From contig QPFY01000003.1 of assembly GCA_003665825.1 (NCBI GenBank), positions 248,001 to 312,000 of the forward strand: a stretch of 64,000 nt of DNA, given 5' to 3'. Source of the stretch: Microbotryum silenes-acaulis (lineage: Eukaryota > Basidiomycota > Microbotryomycetes > Microbotryales > Microbotryaceae). Below are positions 11,908 through 24,282 of the stretch, in pieces (positions within the stretch are counted from its first letter, which is position 1; every line of letters begins with the position of its first letter). A program made the position numbers and the translations under genes. The notes under the pieces are model-generated. The model ran no database searches, had not been told where the DNA came from, and was given only the letters and a program-made list of their open reading frames with translations.

Positions 11908-13708
11908 TTAGACCTTGATCATATCGGCTTGCTCGGGGACGACGTTGATGACCTTGCCCTTCTCGATACCGGCCACCAAGTTGTTCAAGACCGTGTTCTC
12001 CATCTGTCGTCGCGATTCGCGCGTTTCGGTACCTAAGAGAGGAGGGAGGGGCGGCGGAGAGCACGTCAGTAAGGCGCATTCTACCTTCTTCACGTGTACA
12101 GGGTTCGGTTGAGGAACTGACCCATGTGGGGCAACAACGTTAGCCTATCGTTAGCGATCAATTTGGGGTTGACCTGGGGTTCGTTGGGGAAGACGTCCAA
12201 CCCAGCCGAAGAGAGGTGCCCGCTCTCGAGCGCCTCGAGCAAGGCCTCCTCGTCGATGACACCACCTCGCGCGGTGTTGACGATCGCCGAACCCTTCTTC
12301 ATCTTGGCGAATTGGGCCTTGCCGAAAAGTCTGGGGGTGTAGAAAAGAGCGCAAACTTGAGCCTTTTTTGGACGGTGGGATCACGGGTTTTCAGCGAGAA
12401 GACAACTGACTTCTCGGTGTGGGGATTGAGGGGGACGTGGAGTGAAACGACATCGGCCTTGGCGAGGAGCTCATCTAATGTCGAGCAGTAAACAACGGCT
12501 CCAGAAGGCTAAGGAGTAGTAAAGAGGCAATATGATTCGGTCAGATGGAAGATTGGGAGTGCGTATAAGCTCCCGAGAGCGCTTACGAAGTCGGCGAGCA
12601 AAGCCGGGTCGGCTTCCTTTCGATTGTGATAGATGACCTTCATGTCGAAGCCAAGAGCGCGCTTTACGAGAGCCTAAGATGAGACCAGCGTATGAGTACC
12701 CAAAAGAACTCGTTTTGACCAAATTTCGGAGAGACAACTCACTCGGCCGATACCGCCCATGCCAACGATACCGAGCACCTTCTGCTCGACGTCGTTCTGG
12801 AATGCGGGAGAACACCCGTTCTTGAACTGGCCGGCGTGGAGCGACAACTGGGCCTTCCAGAAGTTGCGCAGGGCCGAGATAATGAGAAACATGGCGACGG
12901 TCGCCGTTCCGTGGTCGACGGCACCGGGGGTGTTGGACAGTTGGATGCCTCGCTTGGTGCAGGCCTAGTATGGGGTAGGAGGGCAAGGATGGATCAGTTT
13001 TGCCATCCCATTCAATTTTACAAGTCGTTCCTCGTTTGGGGAATGCGTCGTTCTCGCGTTGGACCAAGAGGAAGGGGCCACTTGACCCCGCGATCGCGAG
13101 GTGGAAGTTGGCACGTGCGGAAAGGGGGGAGCGAGCTGACCAACTCACGTGGACATCGATGGGCTGTGATCCCACGTCTATGATAGTCAGTGCACATGTA
13201 ACTGAACCATTGCTGTATAGAAACGAGGAACTCACGTCGTATCCGGCACCATGGTGGCTCAAGATCTTGACCGAGGCCGGAAGCGCGTTGATGAGCTCGG
13301 CGTCGAGGGGCCCGATCGCAGGGCACGAGTTGTTGTACAAGGCGACCGCCTCGGAGAAGCGACCTTTGCAGTCGGCGAAGAACTCTTCCCTGTTCTTGGA
13401 GTCGATGGGCTGAAAATATTCGTTTGCATTGTTTACAAGGTGGAGTACATTGGGGTCAGTTTTGGGCTTATTTGGGGTGGGGGGCGTCGTCGGATTTCTC
13501 TTTCCCGACGTGGGGGAGCGAAACGGGGGGAGAGACGAGCGACCTCGTGAAAAGGGGGGGGGGGGGGGGACTTGACCCTAGCAGCGGAAGGAGCGGACCA
13601 TCAAGAACTTACCTGGAAGGTGTACTTCTTCTCGAGTTCCTGTTGCTCTTCAGTGGCGTAGAACACTTTACCGGCAACGAGGATCATGGGCTTGGTGGTG
13701 GCAGGCAT
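11908..13708 (-). CDS. D-isomer-specific 2-hydroxyacid dehydrogenase (glyoxylate/hydroxypyruvate reductase type), 341 aa
   Basis: This NAD(P)H-dependent enzyme reduces 2-keto acids such as glyoxylate or hydroxypyruvate; the exact substrate is not visible. Exons in transcript order are 13708-13613, 13409-13236, 13163-13149, 12964-12743, 12673-12587, 12508-12411, 12330-12122 and 12032-11908, giving 342 codons. Exon 3 is a 15-bp microexon (PIDVH) that restores the family segment GAGYD-PIDVHACTKRG. The Rossmann motif is GIVGMGGIGR (160-169). The catalytic triad is Arg252 (NTARGG), Glu281 (FPNEP) and His299 (LPHMG). The pattern HHGAGYD plus NTPGAVDHGTA resembles yeast Gor1-like enzymes more than formate dehydrogenase, so I prefer that subfamily. 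There is no targeting sequence or SKL-type end (it ends DMIKV), so it is probably cytosolic. The first intron carries a 16-base G run on the + strand. Confidence 0.88.
13554..13569 (+). repeat. 16-base G homopolymer in the dehydrogenase intron 1
   Basis: It lies within intron 13410-13612 of the minus-strand gene, so the transcript has a C run. Confidence 0.9.
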
Positions 13709-14738
13709 GGTGGGCAACGACGAGAATGAGAATTCGCGGAGATGGGTTGAGGAAGAAGGAGGAAGTCGAAGGGAGGAAGCAGCAGCAGCAGCTCGAGCAG
13801 CGCCTATGAATTATCGCTGAGACGGAGGACAAGCACCCCACAGACATCCGAGGACGGCAACGGCGCGACTGACGAGACACACTGCCTGCAGGTTTGGTTT
13901 TGAAATCGTCGTCGTCAACCGAGGCTGACCGCCTGCCTGTAGCGAACGTCGGCCAACCCGCGGTCGGCGCCAGCGGCGGCTTAGCGGCGCCTCGCCGCCA
14001 CCCACGACCACCCCGTGGTACTACCACTCTCCTCACCACGTTGCTCTGCTTCGGTGTATCTTACCCCGCTTGAAACATTTTCCTAGATCTGTTGCAGCAC
14101 TCTTCAAACCTTCGCAACCTCCCACGAAGGACTCACCAAGCGAACGTCAGTCTTAAGTTTGGTGATCTCCGAGGTCGAACAAGCCCGCGCTCGGAACCGG
14201 CCCGGCCCGGCCGCGCGTCCACCCTTCGGGTGGGGGTCTGCGACAACCGCGCCCGCGGGCGGGCGATAGACGATCAAGTGGGGGGAGGAGTGGGTCGGGG
14301 AGTTCCGCAATCAATCCGCGTCCTTCAATGAGGATGGTCAGGCCAAGCCTGATCGCGAAATGACAATTGCCCGTACACCTTCTGCTGGCGGGTGACTCTC
14401 CACTGTCCAGCTCGATTAGGTCTTGATTCGGTCCTGCATCATCCAACAAAGATGGCCAAATTTCACGGCGATTTCCCGGAGTACCACACGGCGCCCCCCA
14501 AGTCACCGAGAGCACAGGGGCAGAGCCGCTGCCGGGGAAGCGAGCTGCCGTATTGCCCATGTGTTCATCAACTTCCACCTCAAACGTCGTCATGGTATAG
14601 ATATAGCAAACTCGATATCTAGCAGCATCATTCTTCCCTTCTCTACACCAGGCACACAGATCGCGGCCGAGACCCACGAAGCGTAGCCCCACCTCTCGCA
14701 ACTCGAGCTAGACCAGCCAGCCCTCGCTCGCTCACAGC
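13709..14738. other. intergenic, promoter side of the dehydrogenase and 3' side of SKT5
   Basis: I see no gene in this 1-kb stretch. A CCGG-rich patch lies at about 14195-14220. Open frames on the minus strand (14153-14701) have no family features. Confidence 0.5.
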
Positions 14739-17693
14739 TTACATGATCGTACACTCATCCTTCTTCGCCTTGGTTGTCGCGATACCCATTTCCGCAAACG
14801 TTGTCGGCTTGTTCAACGCCATATGCGTCGCGATCTCTTGACGTTGAGGGGCCGCTCCGGTACTCGAACTGCTAGGAGGTAAGGTCAAGCTCGGTCTCCG
14901 TGGACCGGCCGCACCTCCACTACCTGTATTCGGAATTGGGGACCCATCCGAGAGCAAATACCTCCCCATTGCTGGTGAAGTTTGGAGGGAAGAAGAGGCT
15001 TCGGTATTGTTTCGATTCGGCATCGGTCGAGGTCCCCATCCTGCCGCTTGAGCGGCCGCAGCTTCGACTTGCTTCAAAGTGTCGCTTCTTGTTCTTCCGC
15101 GGATCGATTCCGTTCCCGGAGATGAAGGCATTTGTGGCGATGTGTTAACGGATGTATTCGACATCCCATTAGATTGACTCATTCGCGGTGATTGATAAGC
15201 GTCCTGCTGACTCGGTGGAGCGGAAGCCGTTCCACCATACCCACAGCCGCCCTGGACTGATCCCGCCGAAGCCCTTGCATAGGTCTGCGCCAACCTCGAC
15301 TTCTGTTCATCGGACCTCGCCTGAGCCTGGGTCCGTTTTCTTACCAACTTCTGATCCAACTGCGACTCGTGATCGACGCGCGAGAGGACGTTATTCTCCG
15401 ATCCCTGCAGCGCCTCGAGGCGTTGTTGCGCGTCCTCATTCCCTCGCCCTGCAGCCCGTTGGTACCACCTCTTGGCCAATTCGAGATTGATGGGTCCCGA
15501 AATGCCGACTTCGCTGAAATACCCCAGGGCGAACTCGGCGCTGGGTAGACCTCGATGGGCGGCCTTCTCCGCGAAGGTGACGGCGAGTGCCTCGTTCTTT
15601 TCAAAGCTGCCTTCGAAACCACAGAGGTACCATTTGCTCAGGGCCATGTCGGCTTCGACTTCCCCGTTTTGCGAGGCCAGGGCGTAGTATTGGACTGAGA
15701 GGAAGGGGTCGAAGAGGCATCCAAGAGTCGCGTATTCGTATGCGTAGCCCTGCAAATTAGATCAGATCATCAGCCTCCTACCGCGAACCAATACTTTCGG
15801 GTCCTTTCTCGCAGCTTACCATCTTGTATTGCGCTGGTCCAAAGGCGAGATACGCTGCCCTTTCGATCCCCCATTTCGCTTCCTCCACATTAAGCGGCGC
15901 CACCCCTTGTGGTAGCTTGGCCCCCGCGGTCTCGAACTCCCCATTAAGCAGCAAACCCAGGATATAAGGAGCTGTCAACAGCAATCCACCAAGTCAGCAA
16001 AAGAAGCGAGGTGAGTTTGAAACATCCGTGCTCGACTCACGTTGCGGTGTATCAACATCGGCTGCATCCGCAGCCCTCCTCAACAACGCCAATGCTTTCC
16101 CCGCGTCGGCCATCACTCCAATCTGACCCAACAAATAAGCCATCGCGAGGCGATAGGTGCTCCCACAGTCCCCCTTCTCGACACCCCTCTCATAAGCATT
16201 GACCGCGCGTCGCACGTCGCCGAAATCTTCGTAGGCTCGCCCTATTCGGAACCAGGCTTTGACGAGCCCACCATTCGAGGCGGCTTCAAAGTCCCGGAAA
16301 GCGGCGCTAGAGTCCTTGGATCGATAAGATGGGAAAGAGCCTGTCGATGAGAGGTCGCCACGGAGATAAAGAGCCAACGGCACGGGTGTGCTGGAAGCGG
16401 AAGAGGACAAAATGAGGTTAAGGGCTTCGTCGGTCCAGCGAACGAGCGTCTGATCGGTGATGCGAGACGAGTTGCGCGAGATCGCTTGCTGTCGCTCGAC
16501 GAACTTGAGTACTTGCTTAGCCCATGCGATCTTTTTGTACATGTCGTTCGGGCCCGAGAATGCTGCCTCCCTCAGATTCGCCAAAGCTCGTTGCTGTCAC
16601 AACCCGAGAGCACGCGACCGTGTGAGTGCCTGCGCGATTTATCAAAGATGGGAGTGGGCTTACATCGGGATGCGTGACGCTGAGCTTGTAAGGCGGTCCC
16701 TCCTGATCACTGAGGTGATAGTCGGGTCGAACCGAAGGTGCGCGAGGAGGGCCTGAATTCGAGAGCCCGAGTTGCTCGATCCGCGGAAGGGACTGGTCAA
16801 TCGCCGAGTTAGGAGGGACCGCGCTCGTCGTCCGAACCTGGCGTTGAACGAAGCCGCTGCCACTGTTCTGAGAGTAAGAAGGGGCAGGAACAGATGCAGA
16901 TGGATGGGGAGGTGGTGGGATGGTGCCGTTGAGCAGATGGTAAGCGGGCATTTGCATCGATTGTTGAATGGGCATGGGAGGTGGGGGTGGTGGGGCTGTG
17001 AGGGGGTGCTGCGGAACGAGATTCGGTTGTTGTGCGTCGTACCCTGTAGAAGCTGGGGGCGCATATTGTTGGGACATGCGTACGTCCTTGGGTAAAACAC
17101 AGTAAGGAGTGGGCGCGACCTCTTGCGCGAAAGAGGACGGCGGGGGTGGGATCGCCATGGGAGGAAGACGGGGTTGGTGGGCGTGGTAAGGACCGGAAGC
17201 CGGAGCTGGGGTGTAGTAATAAGGTTGGGCCTGCGGTTGAGGCATGCCACCACCCTGCTGAGCATGTATCGGCGGTGGGCCGTAGCCTTGCATGGAAGCT
17301 GGATGCTGTGGTGGCATTTGTTGCTGTGGTGGTGGTGGTGGAGGCTGCTGGGGTTGTTGCTGAGCCGCGACGTGCGAAGCCTGGTTGATCAAAGTCTGGG
17401 TCGCCAACGTCGTAAGCGAAGACGAAGCCGGCTTGGGTTGCAGCGTGTACCCGTTCGGCGGAGGGAGAGCAGGTGATACACCTCTCCCGTCGGCCCAGTG
17501 GTCGGCCTGGGTCGCCAACCGGTCGGTCGGAATCGTCGAAGGCGGCGATTGTGCCTTGGGAGCGGCCAACGAGGGAGGTAATCGGAACGGAGAGGTGATG
17601 GCCCGAGCAGCCGCGTAGCCTGGTGAATGTGCAGAGAGGGTCAGTAAGATTCATACGACGTCTTGGACTAAATCCGGACTCACCCTCGGCCAT
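14739..17693 (-). CDS. SKT5: chitin synthase activator Skt5/Chs4 family, Sel1-repeat protein with CaaX end, 893 aa
   Basis: The protein activates and localises class IV chitin synthase (Chs3 type) at the bud neck or growing tip. Exons in transcript order are 17693-17684, 17619-16664, 16593-16041, 15971-15820 and 15749-14739, totalling 894 codons. The first exon carries only ten coding bases (MAE plus one base). The N-terminal third is disordered and rich in Pro and Gln, with short polyP and polyQ tracts. Residues about 330-660 form Sel1/TPR-like repeats, seen as AWFRIGRAYEDFGDVRRAVNAYERG, STYRLAMAYLLG, AKWGIERAAYLAFGPAQYKM, AYEYATLG, ALSKWYLCGFEG and AEFALGYFSEVG-type units. The C terminus is CTIM, a CaaX prenylation box preceded by lysines, as in Skt5. 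The last 230 residues are Ser-rich. The match to Skt5 rests on Sel1 repeats plus CaaX and is good but not exclusive, since fungi have related Sel1 proteins. Confidence 0.85.
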
Positions 17694-18126
17694 CTGTCGA
17701 ACCTATAAGCGAGGCCGGCGAAGTGGGCACAAGTGGACTCCAAAGGCAAACAGATTGGGACGCGCGGCGCAAAGTGTCGATGACGTGCACAATTATTTGG
17801 CTTAGACAGAAGCCGTCGAAGCGGTCGTCGGCAGCCGCGGATCAGTGATCGAGCTTCGACTGTTTCGAACAGTATCCGGGCTCGTGAATTGTGAGATAGG
17901 GATCTGCAAGCTTGTGGACATATTGAAGACAGGTTCGGATGACTTCCTGAGAGGTATTTTGACCGTATGTAACACGCCGTGGCCTGCCGTTTGATGCCAA
18001 CGAGAGCGAAAAAGAAAATATTTCGCACGGGATCAACTCAGTCATGGCAGTTATGATGTCTAACGAACGAAGAGAAGACACACGTCTCAAAGAATCCCAC
18101 CACCAAGCGAAAAGCCAAATGCCCCA
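17694..18126. other. intergenic between SKT5 start and Lunapark stop
   Basis: I see no gene or clear repeat. It should contain the SKT5 promoter and the Lunapark 3' region. Confidence 0.5.
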
Positions 18127-19722
18127 TCAAGGATCCGTATCCATCGCATCCTCATCCTCTTGCATTCGTTTGGACCTCGCCCCCGCCCCTCTCCTCCTCG
18201 CCGTCGTGAGCGACCCTCCACTCTTCTCCCGCATCATCGTCTTCCCATCTTCTGACTCGGGTCCAATCCCCATCACCGCATCATCCCCACTCTTGACTTC
18301 ACTCGTTCCCGTCTCAACACTCGCCGAAGGTTCTTCCGCCACCGTGCTCCCACTCGTCGCTGTTGCCGAGGACCTCCTCACATCCGAATCGGAATCGTGT
18401 CTCCTCGTATGTGTGACGTGAACACTCTTGACCCTCCTACGATGTCCCAACGATCCCTTCCCCTCCGCATCATCCCCTTCTCCGCCCTCCTTCTTGCGCC
18501 TAGGGTTGAAGAACCCACACCTCGGACACCGGTATTGGATCGTGTCCCATTCCTCTTTGACGACCAAACCGTTGTGCGAATAGCAATTCGCGCAGATGAG
18601 CGCGTACTTGCTATGCGGGGAGACATCTTCTTGGTTCGCACCAATCAGGGCGTCGGCGAGCTTATCGAGTAGCGTGCGGGGTGCAGGGGAGGAGAGGGCA
18701 GGTGGGAGAAGGGGTAGTTGGGGAGCTGAGCCGGCAGGTCCGGGCATAGTCGGTGGCATCGGCGGGTTCATGGAGCGGTTCGGGGTCGCTGCGTTCGACC
18801 CAGGCGTAAGACCCGGTCCCAAAGGTGGGAAATTACCTCGGGCAGGAGTCGAAGGCTGTGATCCGGCAGGTGTTCTGTTGGGCTGCGAGGTCAAGTTGTC
18901 CGAGAAGGACGATGAGCCCGACCAATCTAAGACAGAGAGAATGAACCAGCAACTCACCCCGACTGTGTTTTTGGTCCCTTCATCGTACTTTTCCAACAGC
19001 GATCGGGTCGAATAGTATCCCGTCTTGCGCTTGAGCTCCTCGACCTTGTCCTGTTGCTCCTTCTTGAGCACCTTGAGCGCTTTGACTGAGATTGGCGTGA
19101 ACCGCCCAAGTCAGTTGGTTGGATGAACATAACAACTTTTGGAGTGAGGCACGCCCAGCTCACTCTCTTTCTCTTGTTGTCGTCCAAAGAACCATCTCAT
19201 GAACTTCTTGGTAAAGACGATCCTGCAACCCAAGCACACGCCACGTCATCAGCGCTCAACACTCGGACATTCGCAGCCGAACCTCTTGGTCGATCGCTCA
19301 CCCGACAGGCGCCGCAATCACCGGCAGTACCCTCAAAAGCTTGTCGATCCCATCCGCGCGATATCTCAGGATAGAATACCACACGACCGAGTAGATGAGC
19401 CACGCGCCGATGCCGTAGGTGATGAAGAGCGCGTTCGCCCGCCTTTCACGCAGTCGGATCGACAAGAGGTGGTCTTCGCGCGTCTTGATGCGTGCTTCCA
19501 AGGCACTCAGTACAGTCTCGTAGTCTGGTTCGGGTTTCTTGAATGGGAGAAGAGAAGTGAGATGTCAGTGGGCGCGTGGGAGGGGTGTAGGATGTGGCGT
19601 AGATGACAGTTGAACAGCCGGGAGCTGGGTGCGAGGTGCGACAGGTGGGGGGACGGCGGAGTCACGAGACACGGGCCAAGGCTGCGACGACTCACACGCC
19701 GGAACAGGTTCAGGAAACCCAT
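18127..19722 (-). CDS. LNP1: Lunapark-family ER network protein
   Basis: This endoplasmic reticulum membrane protein stabilises three-way tubule junctions. Exons in transcript order are 19722-19696 (MGFLNLFRR), 19537-19302, 19222-19164, 19085-18958 and 18882-18127. Exon 2 carries the first hydrophobic segment (ALFITYGIGAWLIYSVVWYS) and LRVLPVIAAPVG, which forms the hairpin partner. KKFMRWFFGR and a Lys/Glu coiled coil (VKALKVLKKEQQDKVEELK) follow. The C-terminal lunapark domain is a zinc finger: CANCYSHNGL...YRCPRCGFFNPR, a C-x2-C...C-x2-C array. The tail is acidic and Ser-rich. The last intron (18883-18957, 75 bp) keeps the reading frame and contains no stop, so reading through it would add 25 residues. 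I favour splicing because the GTGAGT donor is strong. Confidence 0.88.
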
Positions 19723-20321
19723 CTTGGTGGGATTGAGGAAGTGTCAAACGAATGTGGGTCGGTGGAGTCTGCTCTGGCGCCTGTGGTTGGAGGAGAACAG
19801 AGCGGAGCAAACCGAGAGGGGCCACAGCGCAGAGAGCCAGCCGAAGTGCACAAGTCGCGCCCGCGCTCGCCCCCGTCAGCCAGCGTCAGCCGCGTCATCG
19901 ATCCTGCACCTCAGGCAGATTAAAGATGCATCGATCGTCAGTGCGTCAGCTTGGAGCGCAGGCGCCCCGGCAAATCCCGCGGGGCGCCCACCAAGCGAGG
20001 GTGATTTCCGTGAATTTCCAGCACGTCAGAAAGTAAATCCGGTCTGAAATTTTGGGTCTTGTACGAACAAATCAGAAAAAAAAATGCAGAATGAACGCAG
20101 GTTATTCAGGGGCAGCTCATCGTCCCTCTTTTGATCAGGCACTGCGACTCGGGCACGGGTCAGCGATCTGGTCACCGAGAAGAGGAGGGAGAGGCCCTAA
20201 TATTAGCAGGCACTAGCAGGCACCTTTTGAGTTGGCACTGCAACCCCAGCCCCGCGTAAGGCCGACTCGCAGTCTTCCTTTCGCTTTCAACCACTTCGCA
20301 ACACCTCTCGTTCCTACGGTA
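19723..20321. other. divergent promoter region
   Basis: This lies between the Lunapark start (-) and the sulfotransferase-like start (+). A perfect short direct repeat of AGCAGGCAC occurs at about 20205-20223. No gene is evident. Confidence 0.5.
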
Positions 20322-21879
20322 ATGGTCGAATCAACAGCAACTCCTCCGGCGACGGTCATCCTTTGGGTACATCCGTGAGTTCAGTTCAACTGGACTTTGA
20401 ATGTCCGCCTTCCTGCGAGCTCTCGCAGTTTCTCGAAGGCGCGGCCACGTCAAGTTTTCTGAGCGGGCTTCTCACGCGCCGGCGATACTCGATTGCGATT
20501 GCGCAATTAGCGGATTTCATCCCCGATGATGATGTCCATGAAGCCATACTGCCATGGACAACACGGCTCAGAGCATTGACACACAACACAGTCTGAACGG
20601 ATATATTCGAGTAGAATCAGAAGCTGATTCGGGACGCGTTCATCCGTCCCACAGCCGGTCATGTAGCACCATGTTTGAATGCGCGATCTTACAACGTCCC
20701 GACGACTTTGAGGTCCTCCACGAGCCGATGGGTAAGTCTCGACCGATGCGCGCAGCTGTAGGGGGAGTATCCTCTCATCGCAAGACTGATGAGGTGCAAA
20801 CGATCGTCAAAATCGAATCAAAAGGGATCTGACCACTGGACAACCCAAAATCTATCAAACAGGGGATGCTTTCTACTTCGGGCCTGAAAGGATCTCGAAG
20901 CGATATTCACCGGAACAATGCGCGAAAGAATTTCCGCATTACGCCGAAGCAACGTTCAAGAAGGTAAATTCCCGGATAATTGAATTCGTTTTGAGTTGCT
21001 TCCTTGTCCGATTAAAGCCCACATCAATTTGATAATTTCTGGAACAGACATGGGAAAATGTGATCAAGCCGAACGAGACGAAGCGAACTTTCTCCAAAGG
21101 TGGGACTCGGAGATATCATCCATCGGCCTTAGAGAGAAATGCTGACGTCTTGGGGACCCTTTCAGACATGGCACAATACATCTGTAACCAAGCCTCCTCA
21201 ACGGACATCAAATCCGTCCCTTCCCTCGGACCCGTCGATCCTTCGAACCCAACCTTGATCCCCAAAGACTCGCTTCTGTCCCCCTCCGTTATCCACACTT
21301 TCCTCATCCGCACCCCGTCGAAGGCCGTCCCGTCCTACCACCGTCTCTGTTACCCCGGTTCTCCCACCGGGTTCGAATACTGGGACCCCGAAGAAACGGG
21401 TTTGAGGGAATTGAGGTTGTTGTTTGATTATATCAGGAAGCAGACGGGCAGGACGCCGTTGGTGTTGGATTCGGAGGATTTGTTGGCCGATCCGGAGGGT
21501 ATTATGAAAGTTTGGTGTGATGAGGTGCAGGTCAGGTTCGATCCTTCCATGTTGGAATGGAATGAGGGCACGAGGGAACATTTCGTGAGTTTGCTCTTTT
21601 TCACCGACGGGTCGAAGAATTTTCTCCTGATCTTCGAATCTAATTCATCTAATTCCCGACCGCACCACTTCAACCCCGCAGAAAAAGTGGCCCGGCTTCC
21701 ACACCTCTGCCGAAGCATCCAAAGGTGTCGGGAAAGGTCTCTCCAAGGACCATATCACCCCTTCGAACCATGGGACCCCGAAGGGCGAGACCCCCAAATT
21801 CCCTGACGATGTTGTGGAATGCATCGTTGCCAATATGGAGGATTATGAATATTTGAGGGGCTTCGTTAAGAAGGCTTGA
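20322..21879 (+). CDS. sulfotransferase-like P-loop protein, 299 aa
   Basis: Exons are 20322-20374, 20655-20731, 20863-20963, 21048-21099, 21166-21584 and 21682-21879 (300 codons). The first intron is unusually long for this window (280 bp). The N terminus reads TVILWVHPRSCSTMFECAILQRPDDFEVLHEPMGDAFYFG when spliced; HPRSCST corresponds to the PAPS-binding P-loop of sulfotransferase-like proteins. Exon 5 contains the SVIHTFLIRTPSKAVPSYHRL block, equivalent to the 3'-phosphate-binding region. Fungal and actinobacterial relatives are often labelled branched-chain aminotransferase-like or P-loop NTPase, but no substrate is established. There is no signal peptide or membrane span, so it is probably cytosolic. 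The family call rests on the two motifs and is moderately secure; the activity is unknown. Confidence 0.7.
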
Positions 21880-22147
21880 TGGGTCGAGTTGTCGAGGTTT
21901 CGATAGATTTCCTGTAGCTCCGTTCCTGTGTCTGATTCATTTGTGCTCGCTGGTCCAATTTCCTCATCTGTGCCCGGTGCGCTTCCCACGTAGTCCTAAT
22001 ATGCACATTCCTCGTCAGGAGGGTTTTCCTGAAAAAGATCATCTTCCGATTCTATGATATGCCGAATTTCCTAGAGGAGACTACAAATTTCCCGTTATCC
22101 CCTACCATCTCGGTCGTCCTTCTATGCGCCATCCACCTAAACCCTCT

Positions 22148-23725
22148 TCAGCGCGCGAAAGCATACACCAACGCGACCAGCGTCGCGATTACCAACGTGA
22201 CCTTTAGCCTCGCCCCCCTCAACGCTGGCGCCAGCCAAACCCTCCACAAACCCGTACCGAAAGACATTCTATAATCCGGTGTATCCCCATCCGCGATTTG
22301 TTGCAACAACATCGTATGGAACAAGGTCGACATCCCCGGACCGATTAGTTGGAAAGGGATCCAACCGAATCCGGTGTGTTTGATCCCGTACGATGGGGCA
22401 CGGGCTTGTTGAGGGCTTAGAGAGGCGTCGAGGAGTTTGAGAGGGAGTGAAGGGTCCGCACAGGCGGGTCGTCCGAGACCTACGAGATCGGTCGAGTTTG
22501 AGAGCAAGGCCTCGGCCATGCCTTCTCGTGTTCGAAGACCGCCGGTGAGTAAGACGACAGGTGCGGGCGTGGGGAGGGATTCCTGGGGCAGCGCCAAGAG
22601 GAGTTCTCGAGCCTTCTTCGCAAACGAAAGGAAGAACGCTTCCCGATTCGATGTCGATTTCTTCGGCTTGGCCTGACCATTTCCGGGTGCTTTGTCCCCC
22701 AACATCGCAGGGTTCTCGTACGTCCCCCCTGAAATCTCAATAAAGTCGACCCCACCATGTTCGGCGATCCATCGTACGTGGTCGAGCGCGTCTTCTTCTG
22801 TAAGACCACCTTTGACATAGTCGGAGGAATTAAGCTTGATGCCCAAGGCGAAACCGGTCGAGAAGGGAATTTCGGAACGGATCGCGTCGATGATGCGGAA
22901 GAGGAGCTTGGTCCGTTTTAGGTTCGAGCCGCCGTAGGCGTCGGTTCGTACGTTGGTCTGGCGGGTGGGGAGGAACGTTAGTCTAACGGTAGAGAAAAAA
23001 GTTTTTGATGTAGGCACAGGCTTACCTTGGGACTCATGAACTGTGCCAAGAGGTATCTAAAGAGCAACAAGTGAAGGTAAGAATTCGTTCTCGATTCCAA
23101 GGGGCAAAATCTTCACTCACCCATGACTGCAATGAAGCTGAACGCCATCAAACCCTGACTTTTTGGCCAACAAAGCCCCTTGTAAGAATTGATCGACAAC
23201 CTCGTCCAGCTCCTTCTCATCCATCGCCTTGGGTTGACCAAACAAGACCGACCCCGCCACCCAGCCCAAAACGGAATCGGCCGGTTTGAGCAAGATGGCC
23301 GATGGAGCGAACGAAGGTTCGAGCACGCCTCGCCCTGATCCTCGCATCGATTGACGACCGGTATGACACAATTGCATGATGGTAGGCACGGGTTTGGTTC
23401 CATGGCCATGACATGTCTCGGCCCATTCCGTGAATGCGTCCAAGGCCTTTTCATAAGCTTGAGGTTGATGTCGATCGGGAACGACGATATCGAATGGGGT
23501 ACCCAAGTGCCGAGACGAGACTTGGATGTTACCCGTGAGCAGAAGACCCCACCCGCCTCGGGCCCATTCTTCGTAGAGCTTGTAGTCGGCCGGTGTAGGG
23601 ATGCCTTGCCGACCGAGCATCTCTTCCATCGCGGCTTTGGTCAGACGATTCGGCAATTCGAGGCCGCTGGGAAGCGTCAGAGGGGCAGAGAGCGCTTGGA
23701 CCTGGTCCTGGGCGGAGTGGGCCAT
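22148..23725 (-). CDS. NADH:flavin oxidoreductase (old yellow enzyme-like) with C-terminal membrane anchor, 481 aa
   Basis: This is an FMN-dependent TIM-barrel enzyme that reduces activated alkenes or enones with NAD(P)H; its natural substrate is not known. Exons in transcript order are 23725-23121, 23056-23026 and 22957-22148 (482 codons). Family features include LPNRLTKAAMEEM near residue 25, [54 protein letters not shown] (joined across the 31-bp exon 2), GIKLNSSDY, FIEISGGTYENP and DLVGLGRPACADP, which are the FMN-phosphate and active-site segments. After the barrel, a final hydrophobic stretch (KVTLVIATLVALVYAFAR) ends the protein, so it is probably tail-anchored in the ER or mitochondrial outer membrane. 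That tail is not typical of classical OYE enzymes. Confidence 0.88.
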
Positions 23726-24282
23726 GGTGTGATGCCTAGAGATTTTTTTGGAAGAGGGAACAGAAGAAACGAAGGAAGGTCAATAGAGGGGAGAAGGAGA
23801 ATGACGAGCCCCGGTCCGGGAAATGAAGCTCGTGAAAGCCGGGCCGCGCGAACGATTCGCGAACAGTCCATCTCCGTGGCGGCCTGCGACCCGGCGATCG
23901 GGCGACGGGCACGCCGGCGTGCAAACCTTTACCGCTCCGAGTCGGAAATTTGTTGCCTATTCATCTCCGAGATGGAGTCGTACTCTTTCCACACGAGACC
24001 GATTGGGAGGAGATACAGTTGAGCGAGACCTTCCTCGCTCTCAGCTTCTGGCAGCCTCTCTTTAGGTCGGGCGGGACCAGATCACCGAGCTCGAGATCAC
24101 GACCGGGGAGAGTCTGGTCACGTGACCGAGTCGCGCCGAGAGCCTCGGCTTGGCCTGTCGCGTTTCGACGTCTGCTGCCCGCTCCAGGCTCGAGCCCCCT
24201 CTGTCGCCACCACCTGTGTCGTACATCATACCCAATTGGTCTTGTGCCATCGCATCCTCACCTCATCCCTCTCGAACCCTGC
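23726..24282. other. divergent promoter region
   Basis: This is 557 bp between the flavin oxidoreductase (-) and SHG1-like (+) starts. I see no gene or repeat in it. Confidence 0.5.

Noticed and set aside
13410..13612. Formate dehydrogenase for the 11.9-13.7 kb gene
   Set aside because: The first exon and NAD motif are compatible, but the HHGAGYD and TPGAVDHGTA segments and the catalytic R/E/H pattern fit glyoxylate/hydroxypyruvate reductase-type enzymes better.
18927..18957. A 31-bp intron in the Lunapark gene (GTGAGT to CTTAG)
   Set aside because: It is too short and breaks the downstream frame; the 75-bp alternative keeps the frame.
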